From the NCBI RefSeq assembly GCF_049801075.1, contig NZ_JBNAGG010000003.1, positions 1-64,000 of the forward strand: a stretch of DNA of 64,000 nt, given 5' to 3'. Source of the DNA: Maritalea sp049801075 (lineage in GTDB: Bacteria; Pseudomonadota; Alphaproteobacteria; Rhizobiales; Devosiaceae). Under the pieces are notes generated by a model. It was not told where the DNA came from. It did no database searches and saw only the letters and a program-made list of their open reading frames with translations. Position numbers and translations under genes: made by a program. Each line of letters begins with the position of its first letter. Positions within the stretch are counted from its first letter, which is position 1. This document shows, in pieces, positions 7,953 to 17,002 of this stretch.

Positions 7953-9044
7953 TCAGCAGTATGCCAACGATTTTGCAATCTGTATGGCGTGCCGCCTAAT
8001 GAATTCTGGGGGCAACGCATTCCCGATCATTAATGCAACTTTGCCGCGACCTCCAGTGAGGTCAAACTGATAGTCAACAGGAAACGTTTGAAACAATGCC
8101 GCTTCACGCAAGCTAATTGCACGATCTTCTTCCGGATGCAGGTATCGTCCCTTTGATGGGTTCCCGCAGCCACCTGTCATCGTAGGGGAAACTTTATTCC
8201 AAGACATTCGTCCATATACATCACGAAAGCCAGAATTGTTGCGTTTATGGCAATCAAGTACAAGATGTTCAGGCAGCGATGTTCTTGATCCCCCGTCCTT
8301 GGGTATATTGCGGATAATCTCAGCCACATGTGCAGCTCTGTTCGGAACGTGGTCATGCAACGGGTCACCTGCTTCACCGACAGGTGCTAGACGCACAGCA
8401 TCGAGGCATCTTCTGACAGTTATGGTTTCAGATTTTTCGGCTTGCTTGACTTGGCCAGTTTTGGAAGCAAGCAAGATCATTCTATACCGCCGTTGAGGAA
8501 CACCGTATTCTGCTGCATCCTCTACCCTTATGTTCTTCCGCCCTACTTTGTAACCAAGCATTGAAATTCGCTTCAAGAACACTTTCATTCGGTTATCATG
8601 AGCTAGTGCAGGCACATTCTCCATCATTATAGATCGAGGAGAAATAGCCTCTATAATGCGTAGAAATTCAAACAGGAGGTCATTCCGATCATCTGCAACT
8701 GCATTTGACTTTTTACGGGTTCGAAGCGTTGAAAAACCCTGACAAGGTGGGCAGCCAGCCAATAAGTCGAGTTCGCCCCTTCTTAAGCCAGTGGTTTTCA
8801 GAAGTTCTATAGCACCAATTTTGCGGATGTCTTTTCGAAAACAATGTACATCTGGGTGATTAAGACTATACGTCGCTGCCGGGATTTTCTCGATTTCAAC
8901 ACCCGCTAGCACCTTAAACCCAGCTTGCTTCAAGCCAAGCGTAAGGCCGCCAGCGCCGCTAAAGAGGTCGATGGCCGTCAAAACACTATTCATGCGCGAA
9001 TGTAACTGGCAATGGGCATCTACTTCTGCCTTTTGGTCCTTCAA
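7953..9044 (-). CDS. DNA (cytosine-5)-methyltransferase
   Basis: This 363-aa C5 methyltransferase transfers a methyl group from SAM to cytosine in a specific DNA site. All key motifs are present: I (DLFSGAGGL), IV with catalytic Cys (GCPPCQGFS), VI (MMENVPA), VIII (QRRYR), IX (REAALFQTFP) and X (GNALPP). The target-recognition region is about residues 200-290; its target cannot be read from sequence. The start is TTG at 9044, favoured by AGGGTGA about 7 nt upstream; ATG 8993 (MNSVLTAIDLFSG) is an alternative without a ribosome site. It converges on the receiver gene with an 18-bp gap. No cognate restriction endonuclease or Vsr gene is adjacent. Confidence 0.93.
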   Translation of the reverse strand: MKDQKAEVDAHCQLHSRMNSVLTAIDLFSGAGGLTLGLKQAGFKVLAGVEIEKIPAATYSLNHPDVHCFRKDIRKIGAIELLKTTGLRRGELDLLAGCPPCQGFSTLRTRKKSNAVADDRNDLLFEFLRIIEAISPRSIMMENVPALAHDNRMKVFLKRISMLGYKVGRKNIRVEDAAEYGVPQRRYRMILLASKTGQVKQAEKSETITVRRCLDAVRLAPVGEAGDPLHDHVPNRAAHVAEIIRNIPKDGGSRTSLPEHLVLDCHKRNNSGFRDVYGRMSWNKVSPTMTGGCGNPSKGRYLHPEEDRAISLREAALFQTFPVDYQFDLTGGRGKVALMIGNALPPEFIRRHAIQIAKSLAYC

Positions 9045-9496
9045 AGCAATATCACCCTAACGAATTGAATAAACCAACCTTTTAGCAGCCAGAATAGCTA
9101 TTTCTAACGGTCATCTCAAGGAAAAATCACGCAGTTTGACACCTTTAAGAGTTAACAACGCATAATCATTATAACAATCTATATAGGAAGCCTGCTTTCT
9201 GTTCGCCGATGAAGCTTGGCGGATTTACTTTCGATGCGTCCACTTTCTACATAGGTTTGCATCACAGACAAACCGGAACCAATGATTGCATTGCTAGCTG
9301 ATTTACCAATTTGAAGGTCCTAAAAGTACGTATAGCTAACATAAAGGTTGACATTGTTGAATGACCGCTTTCCCGTCCGTTCTGCCTATCGCAACAGTGC
9401 GATTATACAATAGGAAGTACTGTCAGTTCGGTGGCGCTGATGATGTTTCTGCACTCTAATTTTCCGACTGTGCAAAGCCACGAATAAACCCAACTT
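9045..9496. other. gene-free intergenic stretch
   Basis: This AT-rich 450-bp spacer separates the methyltransferase start from the end of the secreted-protein operon. I see the methyltransferase ribosome site (AGGGTGA on the minus strand) and no convincing gene, repeat or RNA. Confidence 0.5.
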
Positions 9497-12400
9497 TCAA
9501 TCCACTCCCTCCAAATATGCTGCGAAGGTGAGCGCCGTATTCAGCATATCAGTTGCTTCGATACGAAACTGGTCTGGATCGCGGCCGGTGGCGTGGTAGG
9601 TCCAAACGTCTACCGTTGGCACTATTATTCTGCACCTAAAACTGGCAGTATACTCGCTCGCTTCATCACAAAATAGCCAATAGGTTTGGCCTAGCAACTG
9701 CGAGGCGATGCGCGATTTTATTCTGTCATCCGGCACACGTGCCCACAAGTTGGAAATAAGCTCAGTGCTCAGGGCCCCTCGCGCCAAAAGCGCGTAACCG
9801 TCGAAATCGGCTGTTTCATAAGGAAACTCAACGCCGCCTGCCTGATGCGACACAAAGACTTGAGTGGCGTTGCTGGCCTCCATTTGATCCAACAAATCTT
9901 GAGGGTGCATTTTTAGGACGGACAAATCGAAGGCAGAAGGTGCCTCAAGGTATAGTCCTGACGAATGAGGCGGTTTGCTACGATGTACTCTTAAGCGCGC
10001 ATGTGCCTTTAAAAAGGCATCATAAGACTTAAGCACGGCGGCAAATTCGGTCTTCACCTCGTCACGTACGATAAATCTTCCTCCGTTTTCAAAGAATGGT
10101 CCTGGGTTTGAAATAACAAACCCGTCTGTGGGGCGCGCACTTTCCTCAAGAATTTCAAATGCAGCTTCAACAGCATTAGCCTCGGCATGAAAAATGCCTT
10201 GGTTGTCGTGATCACCTGAAGGAAAATGCACTTGGAGCGTGTGCAACGGGTTACTTTTTCCTGATTTCCAAACGGACGCGACACCATAACCTGCGACGCT
10301 GAGAATATGATCGAAAGCATAATCAGGGATACCCGTTGGGGCGGTGTTAGATGCGTCCGCAAAACCAACACGCGGTCTGATCAATTGATAACCGCAACTC
10401 TTTACCGGGTCACCCCCGCGATAGGTCTCACAAAATTTCTCTTTGGTGGCCATATATTGCGAAAAATCAAAGCTGGTTAAATTGCCTTCTAGTTGCTTTG
10501 CACGATCAAAGATTGGCGCTTTATGCTGGACTTTGAACGCATTGAGTGCGGCGTAGTACGCACGTTTAGCGATATCAAAATCGCTAGGCGGTTCACAAAC
10601 CTCAGCAGGCGCCTGATCGAGCAATGCACTCAAATCGGGTTCACTATTGATATCGAGTTGGCTTGATGCCTCCTCAAGCCTGGCATCAATTGCGCGGACT
10701 CGCTCCTGATGTTCAAGAATGCTATCAATGAGTGTCGACACAAGTTGGCGTGTTTCATTCTCATCTAGCGACGCGACATCGCGAAGGGCGTCGGCCCTAA
10801 TCTCGTCTAACCGGCCACGCTCTTCTTGCAACTGAGCAACAAATCCATCGGTTAATTGATCCAACCCCGCTTTCACGCGGCGAGCATCCTCTTTAGGAAA
10901 TACATTGGAAAAAATATCCTTCAAAATTTCTTTTGAAGGTGCTGCTGACGACGAATGGCCCGAATCCGCAAATATGTCATCGTTGGGACCAACAGATTGG
11001 TCGGTCGATGGTTCGATGCCCCCACTTGGGAAAGCCGGTAGATCGAAACTCGGCGCGACGAATTCGGGCAAAACAATTTCATTCGTCTGCAGCTTTTGCC
11101 CCACTGGTGGCGGGCTAGACAATTCGATTCCGCCATGTTGCAACACATTATCATTGTTTGAAGGAGAGTCGACTTGTTCAGTATCATCGTTCGCAATTGA
11201 GGTTACATTGCCTTGGTTTGGCAGAACACCGGGAATGGCTTGTTCCAACCACGCGCGTCCTTCGCGACGTTTGCGCATCGTATGGGCGCTTAACTCGGCA
11301 TAAGCCGCTTCCATCCATTCTGGACGCTCTAAGTAAGACGCGATTGCGCTGTCATGTGCAGTTTGTGGCACCTTTACAGTTGCATCAAAACTGGTTCCAG
11401 TTTCGGGGTTGAAGCTATGTGAACGCACGCCGCCGTAGAGTTTGACTTCGCGGCGCAGTGCTTCTTCTGCAAGCGCCCGAGCCTGCAACTCAACTCTAAT
11501 CTCTTCGTTCAACGTTTCATAGCTCCGCACCCCACCAATTATGCCCGCAAGAATGTCACCGCTATTCAGGCCAAATTCGTCATTTCCAGTTTCGGAGATA
11601 TTGATTTCGGGTTGAAGGGGCACGCCCGCTTTCGTCAACTCGGCGCGCGCCCTCTCTTGGACCTCCCTTAAGGCTGCAAAAGGTCCAATTTCACCCGCCT
11701 CGAAGGCCGCAATCGGATCTGCAATACCTTCTTTTACACGCTCTTCATAAATTGCGCGTCGCACGGTTGCGGTCTCATCCGCAAGTGCTTGGAAATAACT
11801 TAACACACGTTCTTGCTCTTGGGATGGCAAGTTCAGGATTTGGCTGACCAAACGCTGAACGTCTTCACTTTTCGCGCCAATTCCCTGTGGCACCAATAGG
11901 TCGGTGCTGTCTGGGTTCGTTTCGTTACGCTCTCGAGAAACTGAAAGCGGGTTGTCGCCGTCTTCACCGGCATTCTCGACCAATCCCGTCAGCAGATCAG
12001 CCATTCGGCGGCCTTCTTCGCGTACAACTTGATCGAGATAGCCATCCAATCGGTCTGCGTGGGCGGTCAGTTCATATGGCTGGCCAACATCAAACTTTGC
12101 ACGCAATTTGGCCTGAACCGACTCGTAATGGCTGCGCCCAAGCCATTCATAATCGATTGGACAATAATTTTGGGGTTGAGCACAAGAGAATGGGTAAACA
12201 ATTGGCGACAAGGCATATTGTTCGTAGATATTTTGTGCAGCTTTGAACACGCGATATAGAGCCTCAATGTCGGCTGCAAGCCGTTTATCAAAGTCTGCAA
12301 GATCGCCATCATAGTCGCGCAAAAATCGTTGTTGTTCGTCGGCCAAATAGGCTGCAATTTTTCGATCTTGTGCAGTCGCCCCTTCTTGCTGCTCCATCAG

Positions 12401-13111
12401 TCTTGAAAAAGACTGTTGATGGAATGTGTCATACACACCGCGCAATAACGCATTTTCTTGCCCAGGCAACGCTTCTAGTATGTCGTCCAGCCCGCCTCGA
12501 AAAATCTCGGTATATTTCGAGCGTAATTCTTGATTGTAATCGGCATAAGATTGGCTCTCATCTGCCTCAATGCCAAAAATTGGCGTCCAATGCTGAAAAG
12601 GCGATAGTGCGCCAGATTCGTCGACAAACTCTTGAGCTAGTGTTTCGCTTAAAATCGGAATTTGTGCCATTGCACGGCGCAAGGTCAAAAAGCTGTCCTG
12701 CCATTCATCACGGGACCTATTGATATGCTGTTCCAACTGTTCCCAGCCAGCGAGTGCCGTTGATATTTGTATTAAAATCTTCTTGTTGCGATCCTGCCAA
12801 AGCTGATCATATGTCGCCATTGAACAACTTTGTGCCGCGCGCTGCAAATCGCGATCTAGGGCATCGATCTCACTTGCGGGCATGACCAGAAGATCTTGCA
12901 ATTGCATCCTCAGACCAGAAGAGTAAAGGCTATTATGGTCGTGTTCATATTGTTCCACCGCGTGCTGCATTTGAGCAGCCATGGGCCCGGAAAGAGTGCT
13001 CGATTGCGCAAAAGATGAGGTTGAAGAAAGTGACGGCATCAGCAAGGCAACACACAATATGCCACGTCCCATATTCTCAAGCATACCAAACAGTTTCGCC
13101 TTCATTTTCAT
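9497..13111 (-). CDS. large exported protein of unknown function with HAE-containing C-terminal domain
   Basis: This 1204-aa protein has an N-terminal signal peptide (hydrophobic ILCVALLMPSL, likely cut after SSFAQ near residue 36). The bulk is charged and helical (about 40-900), with a proline- and serine-rich low-complexity stretch around 640-730. The C-terminal third looks globular. It holds HAEANAVEAAF near residue 974 followed about 30 residues later by ISNPGPFF. This resembles the H(A/V)E...PCxxC layout of zinc deaminases, but both zinc cysteines are missing. I do not recognise the protein as a whole. Its start overlaps the preceding stop by 4 bp; it is the last gene of a four-gene operon. 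Confidence 0.7.
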   Translation of the reverse strand: MKMKAKLFGMLENMGRGILCVALLMPSLSSTSSFAQSSTLSGPMAAQMQHAVEQYEHDHNSLYSSGLRMQLQDLLVMPASEIDALDRDLQRAAQSCSMATYDQLWQDRNKKILIQISTALAGWEQLEQHINRSRDEWQDSFLTLRRAMAQIPILSETLAQEFVDESGALSPFQHWTPIFGIEADESQSYADYNQELRSKYTEIFRGGLDDILEALPGQENALLRGVYDTFHQQSFSRLMEQQEGATAQDRKIAAYLADEQQRFLRDYDGDLADFDKRLAADIEALYRVFKAAQNIYEQYALSPIVYPFSCAQPQNYCPIDYEWLGRSHYESVQAKLRAKFDVGQPYELTAHADRLDGYLDQVVREEGRRMADLLTGLVENAGEDGDNPLSVSRERNETNPDSTDLLVPQGIGAKSEDVQRLVSQILNLPSQEQERVLSYFQALADETATVRRAIYEERVKEGIADPIAAFEAGEIGPFAALREVQERARAELTKAGVPLQPEINISETGNDEFGLNSGDILAGIIGGVRSYETLNEEIRVELQARALAEEALRREVKLYGGVRSHSFNPETGTSFDATVKVPQTAHDSAIASYLERPEWMEAAYAELSAHTMRKRREGRAWLEQAIPGVLPNQGNVTSIANDDTEQVDSPSNNDNVLQHGGIELSSPPPVGQKLQTNEIVLPEFVAPSFDLPAFPSGGIEPSTDQSVGPNDDIFADSGHSSSAAPSKEILKDIFSNVFPKEDARRVKAGLDQLTDGFVAQLQEERGRLDEIRADALRDVASLDENETRQLVSTLIDSILEHQERVRAIDARLEEASSQLDINSEPDLSALLDQAPAEVCEPPSDFDIAKRAYYAALNAFKVQHKAPIFDRAKQLEGNLTSFDFSQYMATKEKFCETYRGGDPVKSCGYQLIRPRVGFADASNTAPTGIPDYAFDHILSVAGYGVASVWKSGKSNPLHTLQVHFPSGDHDNQGIFHAEANAVEAAFEILEESARPTDGFVISNPGPFFENGGRFIVRDEVKTEFAAVLKSYDAFLKAHARLRVHRSKPPHSSGLYLEAPSAFDLSVLKMHPQDLLDQMEASNATQVFVSHQAGGVEFPYETADFDGYALLARGALSTELISNLWARVPDDRIKSRIASQLLGQTYWLFCDEASEYTASFRCRIIVPTVDVWTYHATGRDPDQFRIEATDMLNTALTFAAYLEGVD

Positions 13112-13605
13112 TCCTCATTCGTGCGTTTTGGCCGGAAATCTCCTGCCTCAAAATAAACAGTGCCAATCGGTGCGTCTTCATCTGTCAAAAGATGAAACTC
13201 AAGCGCACCCTGCCTGTTATTCTGTATTATTCTTAGTTTTTCGAAATCTTGGCCATATGGCCCCATGATGTCGATCCCAGTTTGCCGAATGCTCACCGCC
13301 ATTAATTGTTCGCCTTGACTGGCGCCCCCCTGCCAGACGGTAAAAATATGAAGTCGTTCGGTTTCCAATTCTCCGTGCTCAACCAAAAACACACCCTGAT
13401 ATGCAATTGATTGCATCTCGGAAAAGCGGTGCAACCGCACGCCATCGACAGCCACAAAGGGTGGATAATCAGTAATTTCACCATCATTGGTTTCTTCCGA
13501 CCAGCGGCTCTTCCAATCCATGGTTGGCCAATCTGCGGCAACAGCCATCAGTGGCATTGAACAAAAAAGTGCTGCAAGCATGAGACTTTTTAAGATCATT
13601 GTCAT
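13108..13605 (-). CDS. small exported hypothetical protein
   Basis: This protein is about 165 aa, read from ATG 13605, 4 bp after the upstream SH3 gene ends. The start MTMILKSLMLAALF begins a classic signal peptide cut after AVAA; an in-frame ATG at 13683 would bury the signal and overlap the SH3 gene. The mature part is a small beta-rich domain with no family I recognise. Operon position between SH3 and the 1204-aa protein suggests it works with them in the periplasm or at the surface. Confidence 0.65.
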   Translation of the reverse strand: MTMILKSLMLAALFCSMPLMAVAADWPTMDWKSRWSEETNDGEITDYPPFVAVDGVRLHRFSEMQSIAYQGVFLVEHGELETERLHIFTVWQGGASQGEQLMAVSIRQTGIDIMGPYGQDFEKLRIIQNNRQGALEFHLLTDEDAPIGTVYFEAGDFRPKRTNEE

Positions 13606-13609
13606 GAAA

Positions 13610-14014
13610 TCAGCCCGCCAGAATTTGAATCCAGTCTTCATGAACCCACCCCGTCTTGCCGTCTGTTTCCACTGGCCGATCATTTTCGATCGGGCTACAG
13701 ATCAGATCCTTTGCCGCATAGACAATACCTATCCATGCGCCCCGCCGATCAAACAGCCAGACATGATCACCATTGTGCAGTTCGTCCAACTTGATGTGTT
13801 CCAAACCTGGACCTAAGCGAACAGCGAGGAAACCGTCACCCTCCACATTCAGGCCGGTCACATGACCTAGTGCACAGGTGTCGAGCCCGTCGCTCGCATG
13901 TTCCATGACCGGCACATTCAGGGTTTGCGCCCAAGCCGGCGAGAAGACAGATACAGCAAACGCCCCCGTCAGACAGGCGCAGGCAACCGAAACGCTTCGG
14001 ACATACATCTTCAT
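13610..14014 (-). CDS. exported bacterial SH3 (SH3b) domain protein
   Basis: This 134-aa protein has a signal peptide ending in SPAWA near residue 29 and one SH3b domain. The LAVRLGPGLEHIKLDEL segment, then GDHVWLFDRRGAWIGIVY and terminal GWVHEDWI, match the alphaproteobacterial SH3-like pattern, which often binds peptidoglycan or peptides. The ribosome site GAGG lies 7 nt before the ATG. The gene is second in the operon, 9 bp after the vWA gene. Confidence 0.8.
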   Translation of the reverse strand: MKMYVRSVSVACACLTGAFAVSVFSPAWAQTLNVPVMEHASDGLDTCALGHVTGLNVEGDGFLAVRLGPGLEHIKLDELHNGDHVWLFDRRGAWIGIVYAAKDLICSPIENDRPVETDGKTGWVHEDWIQILAG

Positions 14015-14023
14015 GGTCTTACC

Positions 14024-15745
14024 TCAAGGAATGGTGACGTTAACGGTGGTAGTTTTACCCGGTTCAATCGCAAACACATCCGTTTCCAGCGTTTCGTTTT
14101 TGCCCTCTTTGTCCTTACCCATGACGCGCATATGATACTGGCCGACGGGAAGGGCGAGCAAATTTGACGTACCTGAATTGAAATAGGCCGCGCGTTTGCC
14201 ATCGCTTTCACGAACATAATCAATGTTAAAAATCCGCAATCCGGATTCACTTTTTACGGTGTGCTCCAGCAAACCTGCCTGCATATCGAAGACCGGCTCC
14301 GCAACCGCATTGGATTTGATCTCAATCGGAAACACCTTTACTACCGTTATTGTTGAACCATTGTAGCTCAGCATCGCCCGCACAAAGTACTTTCCGGGTT
14401 TCATGGGTTCAGAGCGGGACCCGCCGAGCATGAAGTTAATCCCGTCTGCATAGCTGTTGTTGGCGTTTTCTTCTGATTTGTATATTCGATAGTCGACATT
14501 TCCCCCCAGCGGTTTGCCACCGGGTGTTAAGACGGCCGAAGGTCGAATATAGCCAACGCGCATATCGAAATCGTAGCGAGTCTCTTCTCCCGCGACGATA
14601 TCAATTTCCGTACTTTCCGCGATTTGATCATGCGTGGCGACAACACGGTAACGTCCTGCAGGCAACCACGTGTTAGAGTTTGAGGAGGCGTTTTCCGTCA
14701 AAGGCTCTGGTGCCGCTTTGCCTTCCATAATCGGATAAAACTGGTAGAAGATTGGATCAGCGGCTATCGTCTTATCATCTGTTGCGTAAGCAAACAAAAC
14801 CGCTGAGCCACCATTGAGATTAAGTTCACCAATCTGCTTACCGTCATCGCCGAACTCAATTTTGCCTTGGCCTGTAATCACTGAGCTCTGATAACGTGCT
14901 GCAACCTCATATTCGCCCGCTGTGAACACGGGGCCGGTTGGAAAAATGACGCCTAGGCCCTCATAGAAGGGCTTTCCGTCCTTATAAGCATTCCATTTGA
15001 CATCAAGTGGCGCTATCCGTTCGCAGGTCTCGCACAATTTTGCATAGAGAAATTGAGACGCTCGTGGTTCAGCTTGCGCCACTGCTTCTTTGACAACTGA
15101 AACGGTCTTCTTCAAGGCATCCTGCAATTCATTTGCGTTGTTGGCCTTGAAAAATTGCCCGCCAGAATTCGCAGCAATGCACTGTAATGACTTTGTTTCT
15201 TCTTCATTTACATCAAATCCGATGACATGAACGTCAAATCCTGGATTGATGAAATTATAGGAGAAGGCTGTACTGCATGGATCCCCCCCACAGGTTTCTA
15301 GCCCGTCACTGACTAAAATGATCTGCCGAACACCACTATTCGTGCCGAATGAGGAAGCCGCGGCAATCAAACTTGAAGCAATGGGTGTTTTCCCGCGCGG
15401 CGATAGCGAATTTACGAAATCTATGAGTTGTGTTTTGTCGTATTGACCGGGATTGGCAACAACTTCTATGTCATTGCAATCATCCTTTCTCCTATGCCCG
15501 TATGCCAACAATCCAACCGGAATTTCATCGTCCCAATTCTCGATAAGTTTGGTCAAAACGTCTTTGGCAATCGTGACTTTGGCAACACCATCAATTTGCC
15601 CCCACATGGAATTCGAACCATCAAGAACAAACATCACTCGACTGTCAGATGCCGACAAATTGTCGTTTGAAAAACCTAAACTATTTATAGAAAGCATCAA
15701 GCAAGCACATAATGCTGCAAAAAATTGTTTCGCAAAATCCACCAT
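14024..15745 (-). CDS. exported von Willebrand factor A domain protein
   Basis: This protein is about 573 aa, with a signal peptide (FFAALCACLMLSIN) and a vWA domain at about residues 35-220. The metal-ion adhesion site is complete: MFVLDGSNSMWG (DxSxS), the Thr of GKTPIASS and the Asp of LVSDGLET. A Cys pair in ETCGGDPC follows. The C-terminal 350 residues look like repeated beta-sandwich domains. vWA domains bind proteins through a divalent cation, so a surface or periplasmic adhesion or scaffold role is likely. The start is ATG 15745 (GTG 15742 possible) beside GGGAGGA; an ATG at 15781 lacks a clear site. First gene of the operon. Confidence 0.85.
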   Translation of the reverse strand: MVDFAKQFFAALCACLMLSINSLGFSNDNLSASDSRVMFVLDGSNSMWGQIDGVAKVTIAKDVLTKLIENWDDEIPVGLLAYGHRRKDDCNDIEVVANPGQYDKTQLIDFVNSLSPRGKTPIASSLIAAASSFGTNSGVRQIILVSDGLETCGGDPCSTAFSYNFINPGFDVHVIGFDVNEEETKSLQCIAANSGGQFFKANNANELQDALKKTVSVVKEAVAQAEPRASQFLYAKLCETCERIAPLDVKWNAYKDGKPFYEGLGVIFPTGPVFTAGEYEVAARYQSSVITGQGKIEFGDDGKQIGELNLNGGSAVLFAYATDDKTIAADPIFYQFYPIMEGKAAPEPLTENASSNSNTWLPAGRYRVVATHDQIAESTEIDIVAGEETRYDFDMRVGYIRPSAVLTPGGKPLGGNVDYRIYKSEENANNSYADGINFMLGGSRSEPMKPGKYFVRAMLSYNGSTITVVKVFPIEIKSNAVAEPVFDMQAGLLEHTVKSESGLRIFNIDYVRESDGKRAAYFNSGTSNLLALPVGQYHMRVMGKDKEGKNETLETDVFAIEPGKTTTVNVTIP

Positions 15746-15916
15746 TTCCTCCCACACCAGACTAACAATCAGCTTAGCCAATATAACTGGATGCTCGCTT
15801 TTATCTAAACAATAGGAAAATCTATTGGAATGGGGAAGCTATGTAGTTAGGATAAATCGGAAATAGGGGGATATTTAGGGAAATTTCCATGTTTTTTGCT
15901 TATAAAACAAAGTGTT

Positions 15917-16738
15917 ATGGGTAATTCTGCACAAATGGTTTCGCGAAACACAGATCAGGAAAATTTTGGTTCATACCTGAGCAAGCTCATGCACTTGCGT
16001 AACATTAAATCAGACGAGCAAATTGCTAGAAAAGCTACCCGACTTCAAATGATCGGCTCTGATCGAATAAATGTACAGCGTCGCACAATAAACAATTGGC
16101 GAAACAACAAAAATTATCCCCGATCGATGAAGGATCGGCAATTCCGTCTGGTTTTGGATGCACTTGAGGCGACGGACCAGGAGCGGCTCAAACTTGAGAA
16201 ATTTTTGGTTGATCATTCAGAAATCACTCAGGTGGGTTCTCCGCCAAAATGGAGAACGATTTTTCAGGCACACCCTTGGATTGTGCTTCTGATATTTGGC
16301 CTTCTAACGGGAGGTTTGGCTGTAGGGTTTAGTGAAGCTGATTCAGTCAACAACCGTTCTGAAACAGTAGAGATATTCACGCAAATCCCTCATGAGAAGT
16401 TAGCATTGTCAACATCTGGCTTCATACTGCCACAGTCCAACGACAAACTTATCGATGTTTCGCAGCTTGAAAAATTAAACAGTTGGGAACTCTATGTCGC
16501 GCGAAATGAGATATTTGCTCGTCATGGTCGACGGTTTACCAAAGAAACCAGCATATGCCTACAAAACCACTTCTCGCGCTTTAAAAAAATAGATGCCAAA
16601 GGTTGGTATCAAAGTACAGAAGCTGACATTATCCTCAACAAAATAGAACGCACCAATGCGATAAAAATTAGAAACTATGAATGCAACAAACGCGGCGGCC
16701 AAATGAATTGTACTGGCAACCTAAGCGCTTGTAATTGA
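15917..16738 (+). CDS. membrane-anchored HTH protein with YARHG domain
   Basis: This protein is about 273 aa, divergent from the vWA operon. The N-terminal cytoplasmic part (about 15-95) looks like a compact helix-turn-helix (QIARKATRL, then RTINNWRNNKNYP). A single transmembrane helix follows (about 121-138, WIVLLIFGLLTGGLAVGF). The outer part carries a YARHG domain (about 185-255: LYVARNEIFARHGRRF, then KGWYQS), usually extracytoplasmic. Topology suggests a one-component sensor that reads the periplasm and regulates the vWA operon (inference). A TTG at 15896 and ATG 15935 are alternative starts. Confidence 0.7.
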   Translation: MGNSAQMVSRNTDQENFGSYLSKLMHLRNIKSDEQIARKATRLQMIGSDRINVQRRTINNWRNNKNYPRSMKDRQFRLVLDALEATDQERLKLEKFLVDHSEITQVGSPPKWRTIFQAHPWIVLLIFGLLTGGLAVGFSEADSVNNRSETVEIFTQIPHEKLALSTSGFILPQSNDKLIDVSQLEKLNSWELYVARNEIFARHGRRFTKETSICLQNHFSRFKKIDAKGWYQSTEADIILNKIERTNAIKIRNYECNKRGGQMNCTGNLSACN

Positions 16739-17002
16739 GGGCATTAAAGATTGCTGCAATCTGTTCTGTAGCAGAATGAATGCGAACAACCTCGAATGGT
16801 GAGCAAAATGTTGCACACTATAATCGAACCCACACTTGTTTACCTTACGTAATGAACTCAGTTCAAATCGCAAGGTGAACCGCTCGCTTCCGCTCTTCAG
16901 TAAATCTATTCTGCGTTCGCCCCTCTTAACTCCGACATAATATGTCAGATCGTCTTATTCCACAGTCTGCAACTCACAAAAATTCGAAGTCCGCTTTCCG
17001 AG

